From: Mycoplasmopsis pullorum
GTDB taxonomy: Bacteria; Bacillota_I; Bacilli_A; Mycoplasmatales; Metamycoplasmataceae
NCBI RefSeq assembly: GCF_001900245.1
Contig: NZ_CP017813.1
Coordinates: forward strand, 806,001 to 870,000
Direction of reading: 5' to 3'
DNA length: 64,000 bases
Position 1 is the stretch's first letter. Each line of letters begins with the position of its first letter. Under the pieces are notes generated by a model. The model saw only the letters and a list, made by a program, of their open reading frames with translations, was not told the origin of the DNA and did no database searches. The translations under genes were made by a program, and so were the position numbers. Shown one piece after another: positions 1-11,655 of the stretch.

Positions 1-379
1 CATATTCAGTTTCCATTTTTTCGTAAGACTCTTTTGCTCATAATTCAACAAAAGAACCTACACCAATAAAGATAATGTCTTTTTGGATAGCAAGTGAATC
101 GATAATGTTTTTCGGTAAAAGAACACGTCCGTGCGAATCAACGCTAAGCTGCATTGCTCTCCCTAGAATCATTCTGCGAAGAGTTCTAGCATCTTTGTTG
201 AAATGACTTTGTTGTTCAATGGTAGAAACATATTCGTTAAAATTTTCGATACTACGGAGTTCCGCATTACCGTCAAAGCCTATGGTTAGAAAAAAAGTGC
301 TACCTAGAACATCCCGAAAGAGAGTTGGTAGTGTAATTCTATTCTTATCATCAAGCTTACGTTCTACTTGACCGTACAT
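1..379 (-). CDS. mraZ: MraZ transcriptional regulator (3' end cut by window edge)
   Basis: MraZ is a DNA-binding regulator that normally opens the division/cell-wall (dcw) cluster and represses its own operon. The protein begins MYGQVERKLDDKNRITLP and contains two MraZ/AbrB-like half repeats, the second ending in the typical DSHGRVLLP segment. I place the start at 379 because GGGAGG lies about 6 bases upstream. A GTG at 394 lies inside the ribosome-binding region and is less likely. A UGA at 38-40 is read as Trp and the frame runs off the window, so only a few C-terminal residues are missing. The rest of the division operon (mraW, ftsZ) would lie to the left. Confidence 0.93.
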
Positions 380-390
380 TCCAATTCCTC

Positions 391-411
391 CCACTATCCA
401 CCACTATTCTA
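391..411 (-). promoter_or_regulatory. mraZ promoter with two MraZ-box-like repeats
   Basis: Read on the minus strand, two direct repeats ATAGTGG occupy 401-407 and 391-397, exactly 10 bases apart, just upstream of the ribosome-binding site. A possible -10 box TAGAAT is at 406-411. MraZ of mollicutes is known to bind tandem AAAGTG-like boxes with 10-base spacing, so autoregulation is a reasonable inference. I see only two clear repeats. Confidence 0.5.
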
Positions 412-509
412 CACATTTTCAAGCTCAGTGCAAAGAAAAAAATAAAAAATTTTAATTTTTTTATAGATTTAGTTAGAATTAAAAATTTTCACATTCGTCT
501 TAAGCAAAA

Positions 510-548
510 GCACTAAAAAAAGAAAAAAAGCATTTTTTAGTGCTTTTT
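510..548. terminator. Bidirectional Rho-independent terminator
   Basis: An 11-base stem (GCACTAAAAAA with TTTTTTAGTGC) is flanked by T-rich or A-rich runs on both sides. It sits between mraZ and the minus-strand gene ending at 580, and would stop transcripts of that gene. Confidence 0.75.
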
Positions 549-579
549 TGCATCAAAAATTAATTTTTTCGATAATTTT

Positions 580-1059
580 TTAATATGTATATTCATCGTC
601 ATCTATGAAATAAAGTGGTACGATTTCTTCGGGGGTGGATTGGGACTCTAAAGCGTTTTTAATGTCGAATTTTGAGACGTGGTAGTAGAGACCATTTGTG
701 CTCTTTAAATGTGAAATTTTGGTATATCAAGGTTCACGTCGAATTTCCTCTAAAAGTGCCTCCTCGGTTCAAAGACCGTATTCTTCAAAAATTGAATAAA
801 CACGTTTCATTTCAATTGGATCTTTGATTTTAAAACGGCGAGCATTGTCCAAACCATAAAAAGATTTTAATTTAGTTATTACAAAATCATCAACATTCAT
901 TTTCATAGCGACAGGAAATGGTCACAAATCATAATCAAGTACATATGATTTCACATAAAAATAAGTTAAATAACTTAATTTTTTTAAGGTTATTTTTGTA
1001 TCATAAAGTTTGATACTTAAATCTTGAAACGAATATGAAACTTCACGTAATGTCATCAT
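580..1059 (-). CDS. Hypothetical protein, 159 aa
   Basis: An open frame of 159 codons begins MMTLREVSYSFQDL and ends YFIDDDEYTY, with three UGA codons read as Trp. I recognise no domain. It has no clear membrane segment and is fairly rich in Tyr, Lys and acidic residues, so it is probably soluble. No good Shine-Dalgarno precedes the double ATG at 1054-1059. It is followed by a terminator and flanked by mraZ on the same strand and the stomatin gene on the other. The sense of the UGA codons and the ordinary codon use support a real gene. Its function is unknown. Confidence 0.7.
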
Positions 1060-1161
1060 ACTTTAATTATATGACTGCTAATGCGTTATTTCGACCAAAA
1101 GTGAATTTTTAAAATATATTTACCATTTTTAAGATAAAAATATGAAAAAAAATTCATATTT

Positions 1162-1188
1162 TGTGATAATTTGACAATATTTATCACA
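1162..1188. promoter_or_regulatory. Inverted repeat over a -35-like box, upstream of the SPFH gene
   Basis: The perfect inverted repeat TGTGATAA / TTATCACA (1162-1169 and 1181-1188) encloses TTGACA at 1171-1176. It lies in the 297-base gap between two divergent genes, so it could be an operator for either. No regulator is identifiable here. Confidence 0.4.
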
Positions 1189-1356
1189 TTAAGTTGCATA
1201 AAATAAACTAAATTGTGTTTTTTTGAAATCATTATTAATATTGTTTATGGCAAAAAATACCAGAATAAGAACTCAAGCTTCGCGAATATTGAATATTCAA
1301 TTCAAAATTCGATAAAATTAAATAGTTATTAATATAAGAAAAATATAAGGAGCAAT

Positions 1357-2277
1357 ATGGTTACACAATATATTATTATCGGAGTTTCGGTTTTCATTGG
1401 TTTAAAATTAATTGTTTTAATCCTTTGAAAAACACTTAAGATTGTTTCAGAACGTGATTTTTATGTAGTCGAGAGACTTGGAAAATATAATCGTACTCTT
1501 ACTCGTGGAATTCGTTTCTTAATACCATTTTTTGAAAAAATCGTAGTGCGTGATAACATTAAGGAAAAAGTTTTTGACTTCCCTGCTCAAAGTGTAATCA
1601 CTAAAGATAACGCAACAATTAAAGTTGATACAGTTGTTTATTTACAAATCACTGATCCAAAATTGTTTGCTTATGGTGCTGAACAACCATTTCGTGCGAT
1701 TGAAAACTTAACTTCAACAACTTTAAGAAATTTAATTGGTGAGTTGGAGTTAGACGAATCATTAACTTCTCGTGAAATGATTAACTCAAAATTAACTAAC
1801 ATTTTAGATAATGCTAGTGATGCATGAGGAATCAAAGTGAATAGGATTGAAATTCAAAATATTACTCCACCGCATGAAGTACAAGAAGCGATGATTCGTC
1901 AAATGCAAGCTGAACGTGATAAACGTGCACAAATTTTAGAAGCTGAGGGAATTAGACAAAGTAAAATCTTAAAAGCACAAGGTGAAAAAGAAAGTAAAAT
2001 TTTAAACGCTGAAGCTGAAAAACGTGAAATGATTTTAAAAGCCGAAGCTGATAAAGAAAAGAGTATTTTAGAAGCTCAAGGTAAAAAACAAGCTATTGAA
2101 TTATTAAACTCAAGTAATATTTCAAATGAAGTTTTAAATTTAAAAGCTATTGAACAACTTGGAATTTTAGCAAATGGAAATTCAACTAAAATCATTTTAC
2201 CTCCAAATCTTTCATCAATTGCTTCAACTATGGTGACCGCAGCAGAAATATTTAAAGAAGAAACAAAAGATAAATAA
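1357..2277 (+). CDS. SPFH/stomatin-prohibitin family membrane protein
   Basis: This 306-aa protein has one N-terminal membrane segment (about residues 4-26) followed by an SPFH domain. Family features include VVERLGKYNRTLTRGIRFL, a central strand region (KVDTVVYLQITDP) and the GLY/ALA-rich coiled coil with repeats of K-I-L-x-A-E/Q from about residue 190 to 255. Such proteins (QmcA/stomatin type) oligomerise on the membrane and organise lipid or protease complexes. The start ATG has AAGGAG 6 bases upstream, and UGA codons near 1426 and 1825 are Trp. It is transcribed alone and ends at a strong terminator. The family assignment is secure; the cellular role is not known. Confidence 0.9.
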
Positions 2278-2283
2278 AAAGAA

Positions 2284-2309
2284 AATCAAGGTAGCACCTT
2301 GATTTTTTT
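2284..2309 (+). terminator. Rho-independent terminator after the SPFH gene
   Basis: The stem AATCAAGG / CCTTGATT with a 5-base loop is followed by a T run. It begins 7 bases after the stop codon. Confidence 0.85.
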
Positions 2310-2359
2310 GTTTTTCATTGTTTTACAGTGTTATTAGTCAAATTTAGTTATAGATTTTT

Positions 2360-3211
2360 TTAAAAGACATCAAAATCTTTTTTGTATCTTGGAGCAATAA
2401 AGTAAATTGAACCTTCTGGAAAGATTTCATTAGCTTTGACTTCGTAAAGGCAATATCCATATTCATCTTTGTCACTTTGAGTTATCACATATCCAGCTCT
2501 TCAAGCTTTATCAGTTGGAGCGTGGTTACTAATAATAAATTGTTGTGAAAAATCATTTTCAAAACCATCAAATTTACCATGTTCTAAAGGTCGTGTTTCG
2601 TCGTCAATCAAGCATAAATTTTTACGATATTCATATGAGAAATTAGCATCTACAAAATGCAAGTCACGTGGTTTACCAGTTTTTGAATCAACGCGATCAT
2701 AATCATAAATGCGATAAGTTAAATCACTTGGAGTTTGAGCTTCAATGACACGAATATTTGCTGCACCTTTAAAACCTAAACCATGAATACGTCCAGCAGG
2801 AATATCGATAAATTCACCTTTATTAACTCTCCGCACATTGAAGTATTCTTTGACTTTTTTCATATTTTTAATGATTCGAAAGTCCATTTCTTCTTCTTCG
2901 CGATTTAGTTCATCGAAAGTATCTCAATATCAAAAACTCATACCATGAACAATTTTTGATGTTCAATCCGCATCTAGAACAAATCATGATTCAGCTTTAC
3001 CTTTTTCTCTTTCGTCTAAATCATAAGCAGCTCCATCACTTGGATGAATTTGAATTGAAAGCGGTTCGTCAGCTTGAATGATTTTGATTAATAAACCATC
3101 TTTGGTTTTTCTACCATTTTCATAGTAGGTTTCTTTTCCTTTAAGTGGACTACGTAATCATAGCTCATAACCTCAGATTTTTTCAACTTTAAACGGAATA
3201 ATTTTTTTCAT
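2360..3211 (-). CDS. manA: Mannose-6-phosphate isomerase (type I, class I-like)
   Basis: The 283-aa enzyme interconverts mannose 6-phosphate and fructose 6-phosphate in the cytoplasm. Family motifs include KIWGYELWL near the N-terminus, the metal-site segment LSIQIHPSD (His ligands), the segment IPAGRIHGLG (the usual form is IPAGTIHAL) and VIEAQTPSDLTYRIYDYDR near the active site. The start ATG follows AATGAGG. The enzyme has the short length usual in Firmicutes. It is divergent from the Rpe-like/PTS operon, which suggests a neighbourhood for sugar entry into glycolysis. Confidence 0.92.
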
Positions 3212-3525
3212 ATAACCTCATTTCTCTTATATATTTATTTAATCACATAATTGAACAAGATTTGCAATATTAATTTTCTTTAAAAAAAATACCACATAAT
3301 ATGAAAAATTTCCATATATTTGAAATTTATAAAAAATTTTCTAAAAATCAAAAACGAGAAAAATAAACGATTTTTTACATAAATATTAAATATTTAGTTA
3401 AAAAATGATATTTTTGACTTTGAAAGAAAATTTAATTCGAATGAAAGTTATTTTAAAAACCACATAAAAATTTAAAATATTTATTGGTATAGGAGCAGTT
3501 TTATTACCATTTGAAAGGAGCTTAA
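3212..3525. other. Intergenic region between divergent manA and rpe-like genes
   Basis: This is 314 bases of very AT-rich sequence. It must hold both divergent promoters, but no -10/-35 pair stands out. A weak GGTA...TACC repeat lies just upstream of the rpe ribosome-binding site (GAAAGGAG). No gene was found in it. Confidence 0.5.
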
Positions 3526-4182
3526 ATGAAATATTCGCAAAGTTTATGTGCTTTAAATTTATTTAAAGCAGAAGCACAAATTGATCAGTTAGTTCATGAT
3601 GGTTTAGAATATATTCATCTTGACTTAGTTGATTATCATTACGCACCTAGTTTTGGTTTAAATTTTCAAACTATTGACTATATTATAAATAAATATCCTG
3701 AGTTAAATTATGATATTCATGCAATGGTTGATGATATTGAAATTTATTTACCACAAATTCATAAAATGAAAATTCAACGTGTTTCTTTTCCAATGGACAA
3801 AGCTGATGTTAATTTATTAAATAAATTAAAAAAACTATACCAACCAATTCAATTCGGAATTATGATCGAAGCTCATAATTTAGTTGATCCAGAATTAATT
3901 AATGCTTGTGATTTTGTAGTATTGATGACAATTGACAAAATCGGTGGTACCGGTGTTAAATTAAATCCGACACTTTTAGACAAAGTTGCACAAATAAGAG
4001 AAAGTAAACCACAAATGATGATTATTAGTGATGGTGGTTTAAGAGTAGAGAATGCACATTTATTCAAACAAGTCAATGTTAATGTTGCAGTTGGTGGATC
4101 GATAATTCTTAACTATCCACACGAGAAATACGAAAATTTCATGGATTATTGAAATAATGAGGTGGACCTTGAAAGAGACTAA
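3526..4182 (+). CDS. rpe: Ribulose-phosphate 3-epimerase-like protein
   Basis: This is a 218-aa TIM-barrel epimerase of the Rpe family, which equilibrates ribulose 5-phosphate and xylulose 5-phosphate. Recognisable segments are YIHLDLVDYHYAPSFGLN (canonical HxDVMDGxFVPNxxxG), YDIHAMV (canonical DVHLMV) and IISDGGLR (canonical VDGG, phosphate/catalytic loop). The match is divergent, and a related sugar-phosphate epimerase specificity is possible. Two facts link it to sugar uptake: GAAAGGAG precedes the ATG, and it is the first gene of the operon leading to the ascorbate-type PTS. Ascorbate catabolism needs a pentulose-phosphate epimerase. The stop at 4180 overlaps the next gene's start. Confidence 0.85.
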
Positions 4183-4888
4183 AATAACAATCAATGCTTT
4201 AAACAGTGTTTGAGATTTTAAAAATTTAGATACTTTTGGATACGCATTTTGAGTTTTATGTGGTTTGATGATTTTAATTGCAATCGCAATTCTGATTTGA
4301 CGGATCGTGACCAAACAAGAAGGTGATATTACCAAAAAGAACAAAAAGATCGGTTCACTTGATCCAAAAATGAATGATATTGCATTAGATATTTCAGCTA
4401 CACCAAATACTAAAGTTTTATATAACATTTTATTTAAAAACAAATACTCAACAACTAATTACTCGCTTATACCAATTTTAATTTCCTATAAAAATAATTT
4501 ATTTTTAGTTTCCAATCTAGTAAAAGCTAAACCAAAAAATGTAATCAAAATCGATCACAGTGGTATTTATAAAGGAATCGCTTCTGATAAACTCAAACGC
4601 GATAGTAATATTGATTTAAAATGATATAACCAAATCAATAAATTTATTATCAAGGAATGTCTTTTTAATGATAATTTCAAAATCCGTAACCTTATTTTGA
4701 TTCAAAATGAGGTGCATGAAATGAAAAATTCGACCGATTTTTGCACTACAACTCCTTGAGATGTAACTGAAGTGATGGATAACTTGATTGCTCAAAATGA
4801 TTGTGCAATTCCAAGTGAAATTATCAATGACGCACTCTATAAACTTAATTCTCGTAACTTGATTAAAATGAAAGTGACTAAAAAATAA
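4169..4888 (+). CDS. Hypothetical membrane-anchored protein (TTG start)
   Basis: This 239-aa protein starts at TTG 4169, preceded by GAGGTGG inside the rpe reading frame. It is therefore translationally coupled, overlapping rpe by 14 bases. A single hydrophobic segment (about residues 24-45, GYAFWVLCGLMILIAIAIL) is followed by a Lys-rich basic patch and a soluble domain of unknown family. I recognise no catalytic motif. It forms a set with the next two membrane proteins, all overlapping end to start, between the epimerase and the PTS genes. A joint role at the membrane with the transporter is possible but unproven. Confidence 0.7.
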
Positions 4889-5568
4889 TGAGTTTAGAAT
4901 TCAATTATTACACTGCAGCAGTCGCAATCGCATTTTTCTTAATTCATTTTATTTATTATTTTGTCTACCGTTTTATTAAATTACAAGCTTATAAAGATTC
5001 AAATTTAAAATTAAAATCAACTTCAATAGCTCTAGCTAAAGAAATTTTATTGAAACAAAATTGCAAACGTAGTCTTAAATTTAGCAACAATTATTTTCTC
5101 AATTGAAATCAAGAAAAACAAAAAATTCTTGTATTACCAAAAACAAATAATTCATTCAATGATCCTTATTATAGTTTTACAGTAGTTTCGCGAGCATTTT
5201 TAGCTTCGAAATTTACAAAAACAAATACCTACCTTGAATATAGTGCAAAATGAATATGATTTATCTTTAATTTAAACATAATTTGAACACTATTTTTTAA
5301 TCTTTGAATAATATCAATAATCTTATTTGTTTTAAATATAGCATTATTCGCAATTGTATTATTTGTTAATCAAAAAGTAATTAATCTCGTTATGCTCTCA
5401 ACGTTAGAATTTTTACAATGACAAGTTTCAACTCAAGAAGATTATGAAACAGTCAATAGTGTTGCTTTATTTTATCGCAAAGAATACTTAAATGTTTTTT
5501 TATCCTCGTTATTATGACCAATTAGTAGTTTCGGAATCTGATTTAAAAATTTAGGCAAAGATGAATAA
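4888..5568 (+). CDS. Hypothetical multi-pass membrane protein
   Basis: The 226-aa protein starts on the last base of the preceding stop (TAATG). It has an N-terminal membrane segment (residues 9-28) and a cluster of hydrophobic segments around residues 125-160. The overall layout faintly resembles membrane metallopeptidases of the YugP type (a helix, then a YYSF...SRAF segment, then a hydrophobic bundle). The HExxH zinc motif of that family is absent, so I do not assign the function. It overlaps the next gene by 8 bases. Confidence 0.7.
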
Positions 5569-5959
5569 AAATGAAATTCGAATTAAAGAACATTATTTAA
5601 GTATTTTCCGCGATGTTTATGACATGGATTCTGATGATTTGCAATATTGACAAAACAATTTAGATTCTATTTCTTTAGAAGAGTTCGAAAATAAATTAAA
5701 TAAACTTAAGAAAAATAAATTAAATCAACTAAAAGAGCGAAATCAAAATCAAGGTGATGATATTATTTTTGATTTAGATGTTTCGGATGAAGAAAAAAAT
5801 CCAAATTCATTCTGGATCATCAAGGGTTTACCAAAACCAAAGAAATTTAAAGCAACCACTTCTCGAAAATGAGGAGTAGTTGTGGTTTTAGCTTGAGCAT
5901 TCGCTATGTTGTGTGTCTTGCTGATGTTTCTTTCCCTTGCGTTCTGAGTAAAAAAATAA
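5561..5959 (+). CDS. Small tail-anchored hypothetical protein
   Basis: This 132-aa protein has a charged, helical N-terminal part containing DMDSDDLQYW and a Lys-rich stretch. It ends in one hydrophobic segment (about residues 106-129) followed by VKK. The topology suggests a cytoplasmic domain anchored at its C-terminus. It overlaps the gene before it and is followed by the PTS EIIA gene after 14 bases with a clear AAGGAG. No family was recognised. Confidence 0.68.
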
Positions 5960-5973
5960 GGAGTAAGTAAAAA

Positions 5974-6420
5974 ATGTCAAATCTATTTAATCCAAAAATG
6001 ACAAAGTATGTCAATGACAAACTAGATTGAGTTGAAGTGATAAATAAGGGAGTTGAAATTTTAGTTGAAAATGGTTATGCTAAACAAACTTTAGCTGATG
6101 CAATTTTAGAATCAACTAAACAATTCGGAGCGTATTACGTTTTAGAACGTGGATTAGCATTATTACACGCTGCACCTGGTGATTATGCTCTTAAAAATGG
6201 TACAAGTGTAATGATTTTGGATGATTTTGTAAGATTCAATAACCAAGAAGATAAGGAAGCACGTATTATTGTTACATTATCGGCTGTTGACTCTTCTAGT
6301 CACTTGAATATTTTGCAAGAATTTAGTCATTATTTCATGAATGATGAGTTCAAAAAGGAAATTCTTCAAGTTAAAAATATTGAAGAATTTTGAAATTTAA
6401 TCGATAAATATAAAGCTTAA
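5974..6420 (+). CDS. ulaC: PTS EIIA component, ascorbate/mannitol superfamily
   Basis: This is a 148-aa phosphocarrier that receives phosphate from HPr and passes it to EIIB. The segment YYVLERGLALLHAAPGDYAL carries the active-site His in LLHAAP. The second conserved segment is VIVTLSAVDSSSHL-like (IIVTLSAVDSSSHLNIL), typical of UlaC/SgaA. It is the first gene of a contiguous A-B-C PTS set, which fits the split architecture of the ascorbate family. The first 20 residues contain a UGA Trp codon. Family assignment is strong; the actual substrate is inferred from the EIIC type. Confidence 0.88.
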
Positions 6421-6441
6421 GAAAGCAAATAAGGAGAAAAA

Positions 6442-6714
6442 ATGGTTATTCAAACAGTATGTGGTTCTGGTTTAGGTTCATCTTTATTAGTTGAAATGAA
6501 CACAAAAATGGTTTTAGATTCTTTAGGTGTGGAATACGATTCAGTTGAACACACAAATGTTTCATCATTCACTGGTAATGGTGTTGATTATGTTGTTGTA
6601 GGAGCTGACGTTGCACCTGCACTTGACTTTCCAGAAGAAAGAAAAATTGTGTTAATAAACATCCTTTCAAAAGATGAATTAACACAAAAATTAAAAGAAA
6701 AATTAGGATTATAA
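6442..6714 (+). CDS. ulaB: PTS ascorbate-type EIIB component
   Basis: This 90-aa protein has the phosphorylation cysteine in the P-loop VCGSGLGSSLL at residues 6-16, followed by the EHTNVSSF and DYVVVGADVA segments typical of lactose/ascorbate-type IIB proteins. Cys accepts phosphate from EIIA and hands it to the incoming sugar. AAGGAG precedes the ATG. A small hairpin CAGCC-TTGT-GGCTG (6736-6749) sits in the gap to EIIC without a T run. It may be an mRNA processing or stabilising element rather than a terminator. Confidence 0.9.
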   Translation: MVIQTVCGSGLGSSLLVEMNTKMVLDSLGVEYDSVEHTNVSSFTGNGVDYVVVGADVAPALDFPEERKIVLINILSKDELTQKLKEKLGL

Positions 6715-6795
6715 TCGAATAATCCAAATAAAAAACAGCCTTGTGGCTGCTATTCCTAAAACAATTATATCAGATTTAATGAATTGAGGAGAAAA

Positions 6796-8340
6796 ATGTT
6801 CTTTCTTGAATTTATAAAACAATTTTTATCAACTCCTGCTTTCGTTGTTGGTATTTTCACCTTGATTGGTGCGGTTGTTTTACGTAAGAGTTTCTCACAA
6901 ATTCTAATTTCATCATTTAAAGTTACAATTGGATTCTTAATTTTAGGTGGTGGAGCTGGAGTTCTTGTTGGATCTCTTGGTAAATTCCAATCAGTTTTTG
7001 AATATACCTATGGATTAAAAGGTGTTATTCCTAACAACGACGGTTTTGCCGGAGTTTTAACAAATGTGTCTGACATTGCCAATGTTGGTTCACTCATCAT
7101 GATTGTAGGTATGATTCTTAACCTAATCTTAGCTGCAACATCACGTTTCAAATACGTATATCTTTCAGGTCACGTGTTGTTCTATACATCACTTATGATT
7201 GCTGCTGTATTTATTACATTAGGATTTGATCCAAAACAAACTGCTGATTTCTTCCTAATTTTATTCTCTGGTGCTGCTTTATTAGCATCATACATGGTTA
7301 TTTCTCCTGCTTTACAACAAAGACACATGAACATGATCATTGGAACTAACGAAATCGGTCTTGGTCACACAGGTGGATTTGGTTACGCACTTAGCGGATA
7401 CATCGGAGAAGGTATCGGTAAATTGATGAAAGGAAAAGTTCTTTCAACAGAATCAATTAAATTCCCTAAATCACTTTACTTCTTTAGAAACTCATTAGTT
7501 TCTTTATCAATTACAATTTTAATTTTCTATATGTTCGCATTCTTACCTGGTGGTATTAAATATCAACTTAATGCTGCTAAATGAGCAGAAGCACTAGGTG
7601 GTACAGAAAAAGATGCCTTTTTAGCTGCACAAGGTGACACATTCTTACCATACTACGAAACAATTTCAGGTGGTAACTGACTTGTAACAATGTTTGTTCA
7701 AGCCTTTACATTTACTGCTGGAGTTGAAATTATGCTTTCTGGGGTTAGATTATTTATCGGTGAACTTGTTCCAACATTCAAAGCTTTCTCAGATAAATTA
7801 ATTAAAAACTCTAAAGCTGCTGTTGACTGTCCTGTTGTATTCCCTTACGCTCCAAATGCTGTGTTAATCGGATTCATTTCAAGTTTCGCAGCCGGATTAA
7901 TTGGTATGGCTGTTACAATCGGATTAAACAAAGTTAGCTCATCAATCTTAATTATTTTACCTGGATTAGTTCCTCACTTCTTCTTAGGAGCTACTTCAGG
8001 GGTATTCGGAAACGTTAAAGGTGGAATTGTTGGTGCTATTGTAGGTCCATTTGTACATGGATTAATTATTACAATCGTTCCTTTAATTTTCCTTCTTGGA
8101 AATTGAGTACCTGCTACAAGCGAAGTTCTTAAAGCTTTAGTACCTCCAAAAGAACAAGACGGTATTTCATCTCTTAACTGAGGTGACACTGACTACATCA
8201 TCGGTGCTGTTCCTGGATTATTAGGAAAAATTAACAAATGAGCTGGTATGATTGCTCCATTTGTAATTTACCTTGGATTAATGGTGGATGGTTTCATTTC
8301 AAAATTATTCAAAAAAAACAAAGAAGTTAAAGTTGCTTAA
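6796..8340 (+). CDS. ulaA: PTS ascorbate-type EIIC permease (UlaA/SgaT)
   Basis: The 514-aa protein spans the membrane many times. Family segments include FLSTPAFVVGIFTLIGAVVL at the N-terminus, the GLGHTGGFGYALSGYIG loop near residue 195 and the GATSGVFGNVKGGIVGAIVG segment near residue 395. It moves and phosphorylates the sugar (L-ascorbate in characterised members) with EIIA and EIIB. The start ATG at 6796 follows AGGAGAAAA. Four or more UGA Trp codons lie in frame. The enzymes expected for ascorbate breakdown other than the epimerase (UlaD, UlaF) are not in view, so the substrate remains an inference. Confidence 0.9.
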
Positions 8341-8346
8341 TTAAAT

Positions 8347-8379
8347 AAAAAAAGACGGTTCATTATCAACCGTCTTTTT
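8347..8379. terminator. Bidirectional terminator between ulaA and argH
   Basis: The stem AAGACGGTT / AACCGTCTT with a 7-base loop is flanked by A and T runs. It serves both convergent genes and ends one base before the argH stop codon. Confidence 0.85.
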
Positions 8380-8380
8380 C

Positions 8381-9774
<1,394 letters not shown>

Positions 9775-9775
<1 letters not shown>

Positions 9776-11013
9776 TATTTTTGTCCTTCATTTTTCTTTT
9801 TCATTTGAGCAATTGTCTTACTTGAAAGTCCAAAAAGATTAATAAATCCAGTTGCATCACCTTGATTATAAACTTGATCTTCATTAAAGGTTGATAATTC
9901 TTCATCATGTAATGAGTATGGTGAACTAATACCATTTGGAATTACGTTACCTTTATATAATTTTAGTTTTACAACTCCAGTTAAGTTTTCATTTAATGAA
10001 TCAACAAATTTGTCCAATGCTTCTTTAAGTGGATGGAATCACATTCCATCATAAACTAATTCAGAGTATTTTTGAGCAACTAAATCTTTATAGTGTAATG
10101 TTGGTCTATCTAAACATAAAAGTTCTAATTCTCTGTGAGCAGCATAGTAAATTGTCCCGCCTGGGGTCTCGTATACACCTCTCGATTTCATACCAACAAG
10201 TCTATTTTCAACGATGTCAATAATCCCAATTCCGTTTTCTCCACCGATTTTGTTTGCGTATTCTAACATTTCGACGTCCCCAGTCACATTGTCGACTCTA
10301 ACTGGGACACCTTTGTTAAATTCAATTTCAATTTCAGTCACTTCATCTTTTGCTTTAAAGGGACTTTTGCCAAATTTTAATAATGAATCATATTTTGGTG
10401 TGTTTTGCGGAAATTCTAAATCCATTCCTTCGTGACTTAAATGTCAGATGTTTTGGTCTCTTGAGTAATTTTCTTCTTTAGTTACTGGTACTGGAATGTT
10501 TCTTTTTTGTGCGTATTCAATTTCTTGATCTCTTGATTTGATTTCTCAAAATCTTCAAGGAGCAATAATTTTCATTTCAGGAGCAAGTGATTTAATTGCT
10601 AATTCAAATCTAACTTGATCATTCCCTTTTCCGGTGCAACCGTGTGCAATTGCAGTACAGTTTTCTTGTTTTGCAATTTCAATCATTCTTTTTGCAATAC
10701 ATGGTCTTGCAGTTGAAGTTCCTAATAAATATTTTCCTTCATATATTGCGTTTGCTTTAAGTGTTGGATAAACGTAATTTTTAATAAAATCTTCGTTTAA
10801 GTCTTCGATATAGACTTTTTCAGCACCACATTTAAGTGCTTTTTGTGTTATTTCTTCATGATTTGTTTGTGTCCCTAATTCACCTAACATAGCGACAATT
10901 TCGCAATCATAATTTTCCATAAGTCATGAAATCATAACAGATGTGTCTAAACCACCTGAATAAGCTAATAAAATTCTTTCTTTTTGTTGTTTTTGATTAT
11001 TTGTTGTATTCAT
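9775..11013 (-). CDS. argG: Argininosuccinate synthase
   Basis: The 412-aa enzyme joins citrulline and aspartate with ATP. The N-terminal PP-loop [13 protein letters not shown], the [14 protein letters not shown] segment and [13 protein letters not shown] are family hallmarks. GGAAAA precedes the ATG at 11013. A promoter with TTGACA and TTTATA spaced 17 bases lies at 11058-11086, so argGH probably forms its own two-gene transcript ending at the terminator at 8347. The sequence is full length with no frame damage. Confidence 0.95.
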
Positions 11014-11057
11014 TTTGTGTTTTCCTTTTCATTTACGAGCGTATATAATAATGTAGT

Positions 11058-11086
11058 TATAAATTTAAAATAGATATAGATGTCAA
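11058..11086 (-). promoter_or_regulatory. Putative argGH promoter
   Basis: On the minus strand, TTGACA (11081-11086) is followed after 17 bases by TTTATA (11058-11063), about 45 bases upstream of argG. No operator palindrome was noticed next to it. Confidence 0.5.
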
Positions 11087-11157
11087 TAAAAATGCAAACT
11101 CAATTACAAATTAGTTTGTTTTTATTGGATAAAAAGTGATTTTTGTAACTTAAAAAG

Positions 11158-11182
11158 CAAATAAAAAATGCATTTTTATTTG
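11158..11182 (-). terminator. AT-rich hairpin, possible terminator of the small upstream ORF
   Basis: An almost perfect palindrome reads CAAATAAAAAA-TGCA-TTTTTATTTG. It lies between the 35-aa ORF at 11228 and the argG promoter, so it may separate the two transcripts. The AT-only stem makes it weak. Confidence 0.4.
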
Positions 11183-11227
11183 TTCTTTTAATTTAAAAAT
11201 AAAAATTATTATAGAAAAAAAATAAAT

Positions 11228-11335
11228 CTAGCGAAGATTTGAATTATTAACTACACGTCGCAATGAAAGGAAAGAAGCAAATGTTTGTGACATTTGCACT
11301 TGTTTATTGTTTTGATTATTTGAATTAATAAACAT
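11228..11335 (-). CDS. Possible 35-aa small protein upstream of argGH
   Basis: The ORF starts MFINSNNQNNKQVQMSQ, runs 35 codons to TAG, and has a good ribosome-binding stretch (AAGGAAAGGGA) ahead of its ATG. It is rich in Asn, Ser and Gln and carries three CGN Arg codons in its last 11 residues. It lies in an otherwise empty 640-base gap. A leader-peptide role for the arg genes can be imagined, but the likely argG promoter lies downstream of it. It might also be a chance ORF. Confidence 0.35.
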   Translation of the reverse strand: MFINSNNQNNKQVQMSQTFASFLSLRRVVNNSNLR

Positions 11336-11655
11336 TTCTATCCCTTTCCTTTTTCGAGTTAATATTCAATTAACGCAATAAATTATATATAAGTTTGGAA
11401 AAAACAAAAATATAATCACAATCATTTATTAATTAACTTGAGAAGTTTTATAATTTTTTTATTCAACTTAAATTATGCGAGGTTCTGTGAATCGAAATTT
11501 TCCGAAAAATTTTGAGAGTGTCAAAAACATGGTGGACATAAGTGATTAAAATAATTCACTCATTTATATTTTTAATTATATTATAAATGACTCATAAATA
11601 AAGTTAAAATAAAAAAACATAATAAAACATCGGTACAAAGATACCGAAACTAATG

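Noticed and set aside
38-40. Apparent TGA stop codons throughout, splitting conserved genes into pieces
   Set aside because: The pieces join in frame across TGA with conserved Trp-compatible family sequence (argH, manA, VirB4, oppC, M42 and others), so UGA is Trp here and these are not frameshifts or stops.
4888-5568. Assignment of the membrane protein as a YugP-type zinc protease
   Set aside because: The HExxH zinc-binding motif is absent and the resemblance is only in layout.
6736-6749. Terminator between the PTS EIIB and EIIC genes
   Set aside because: The hairpin is short (5 bp) and has no T run, and the genes clearly function together.
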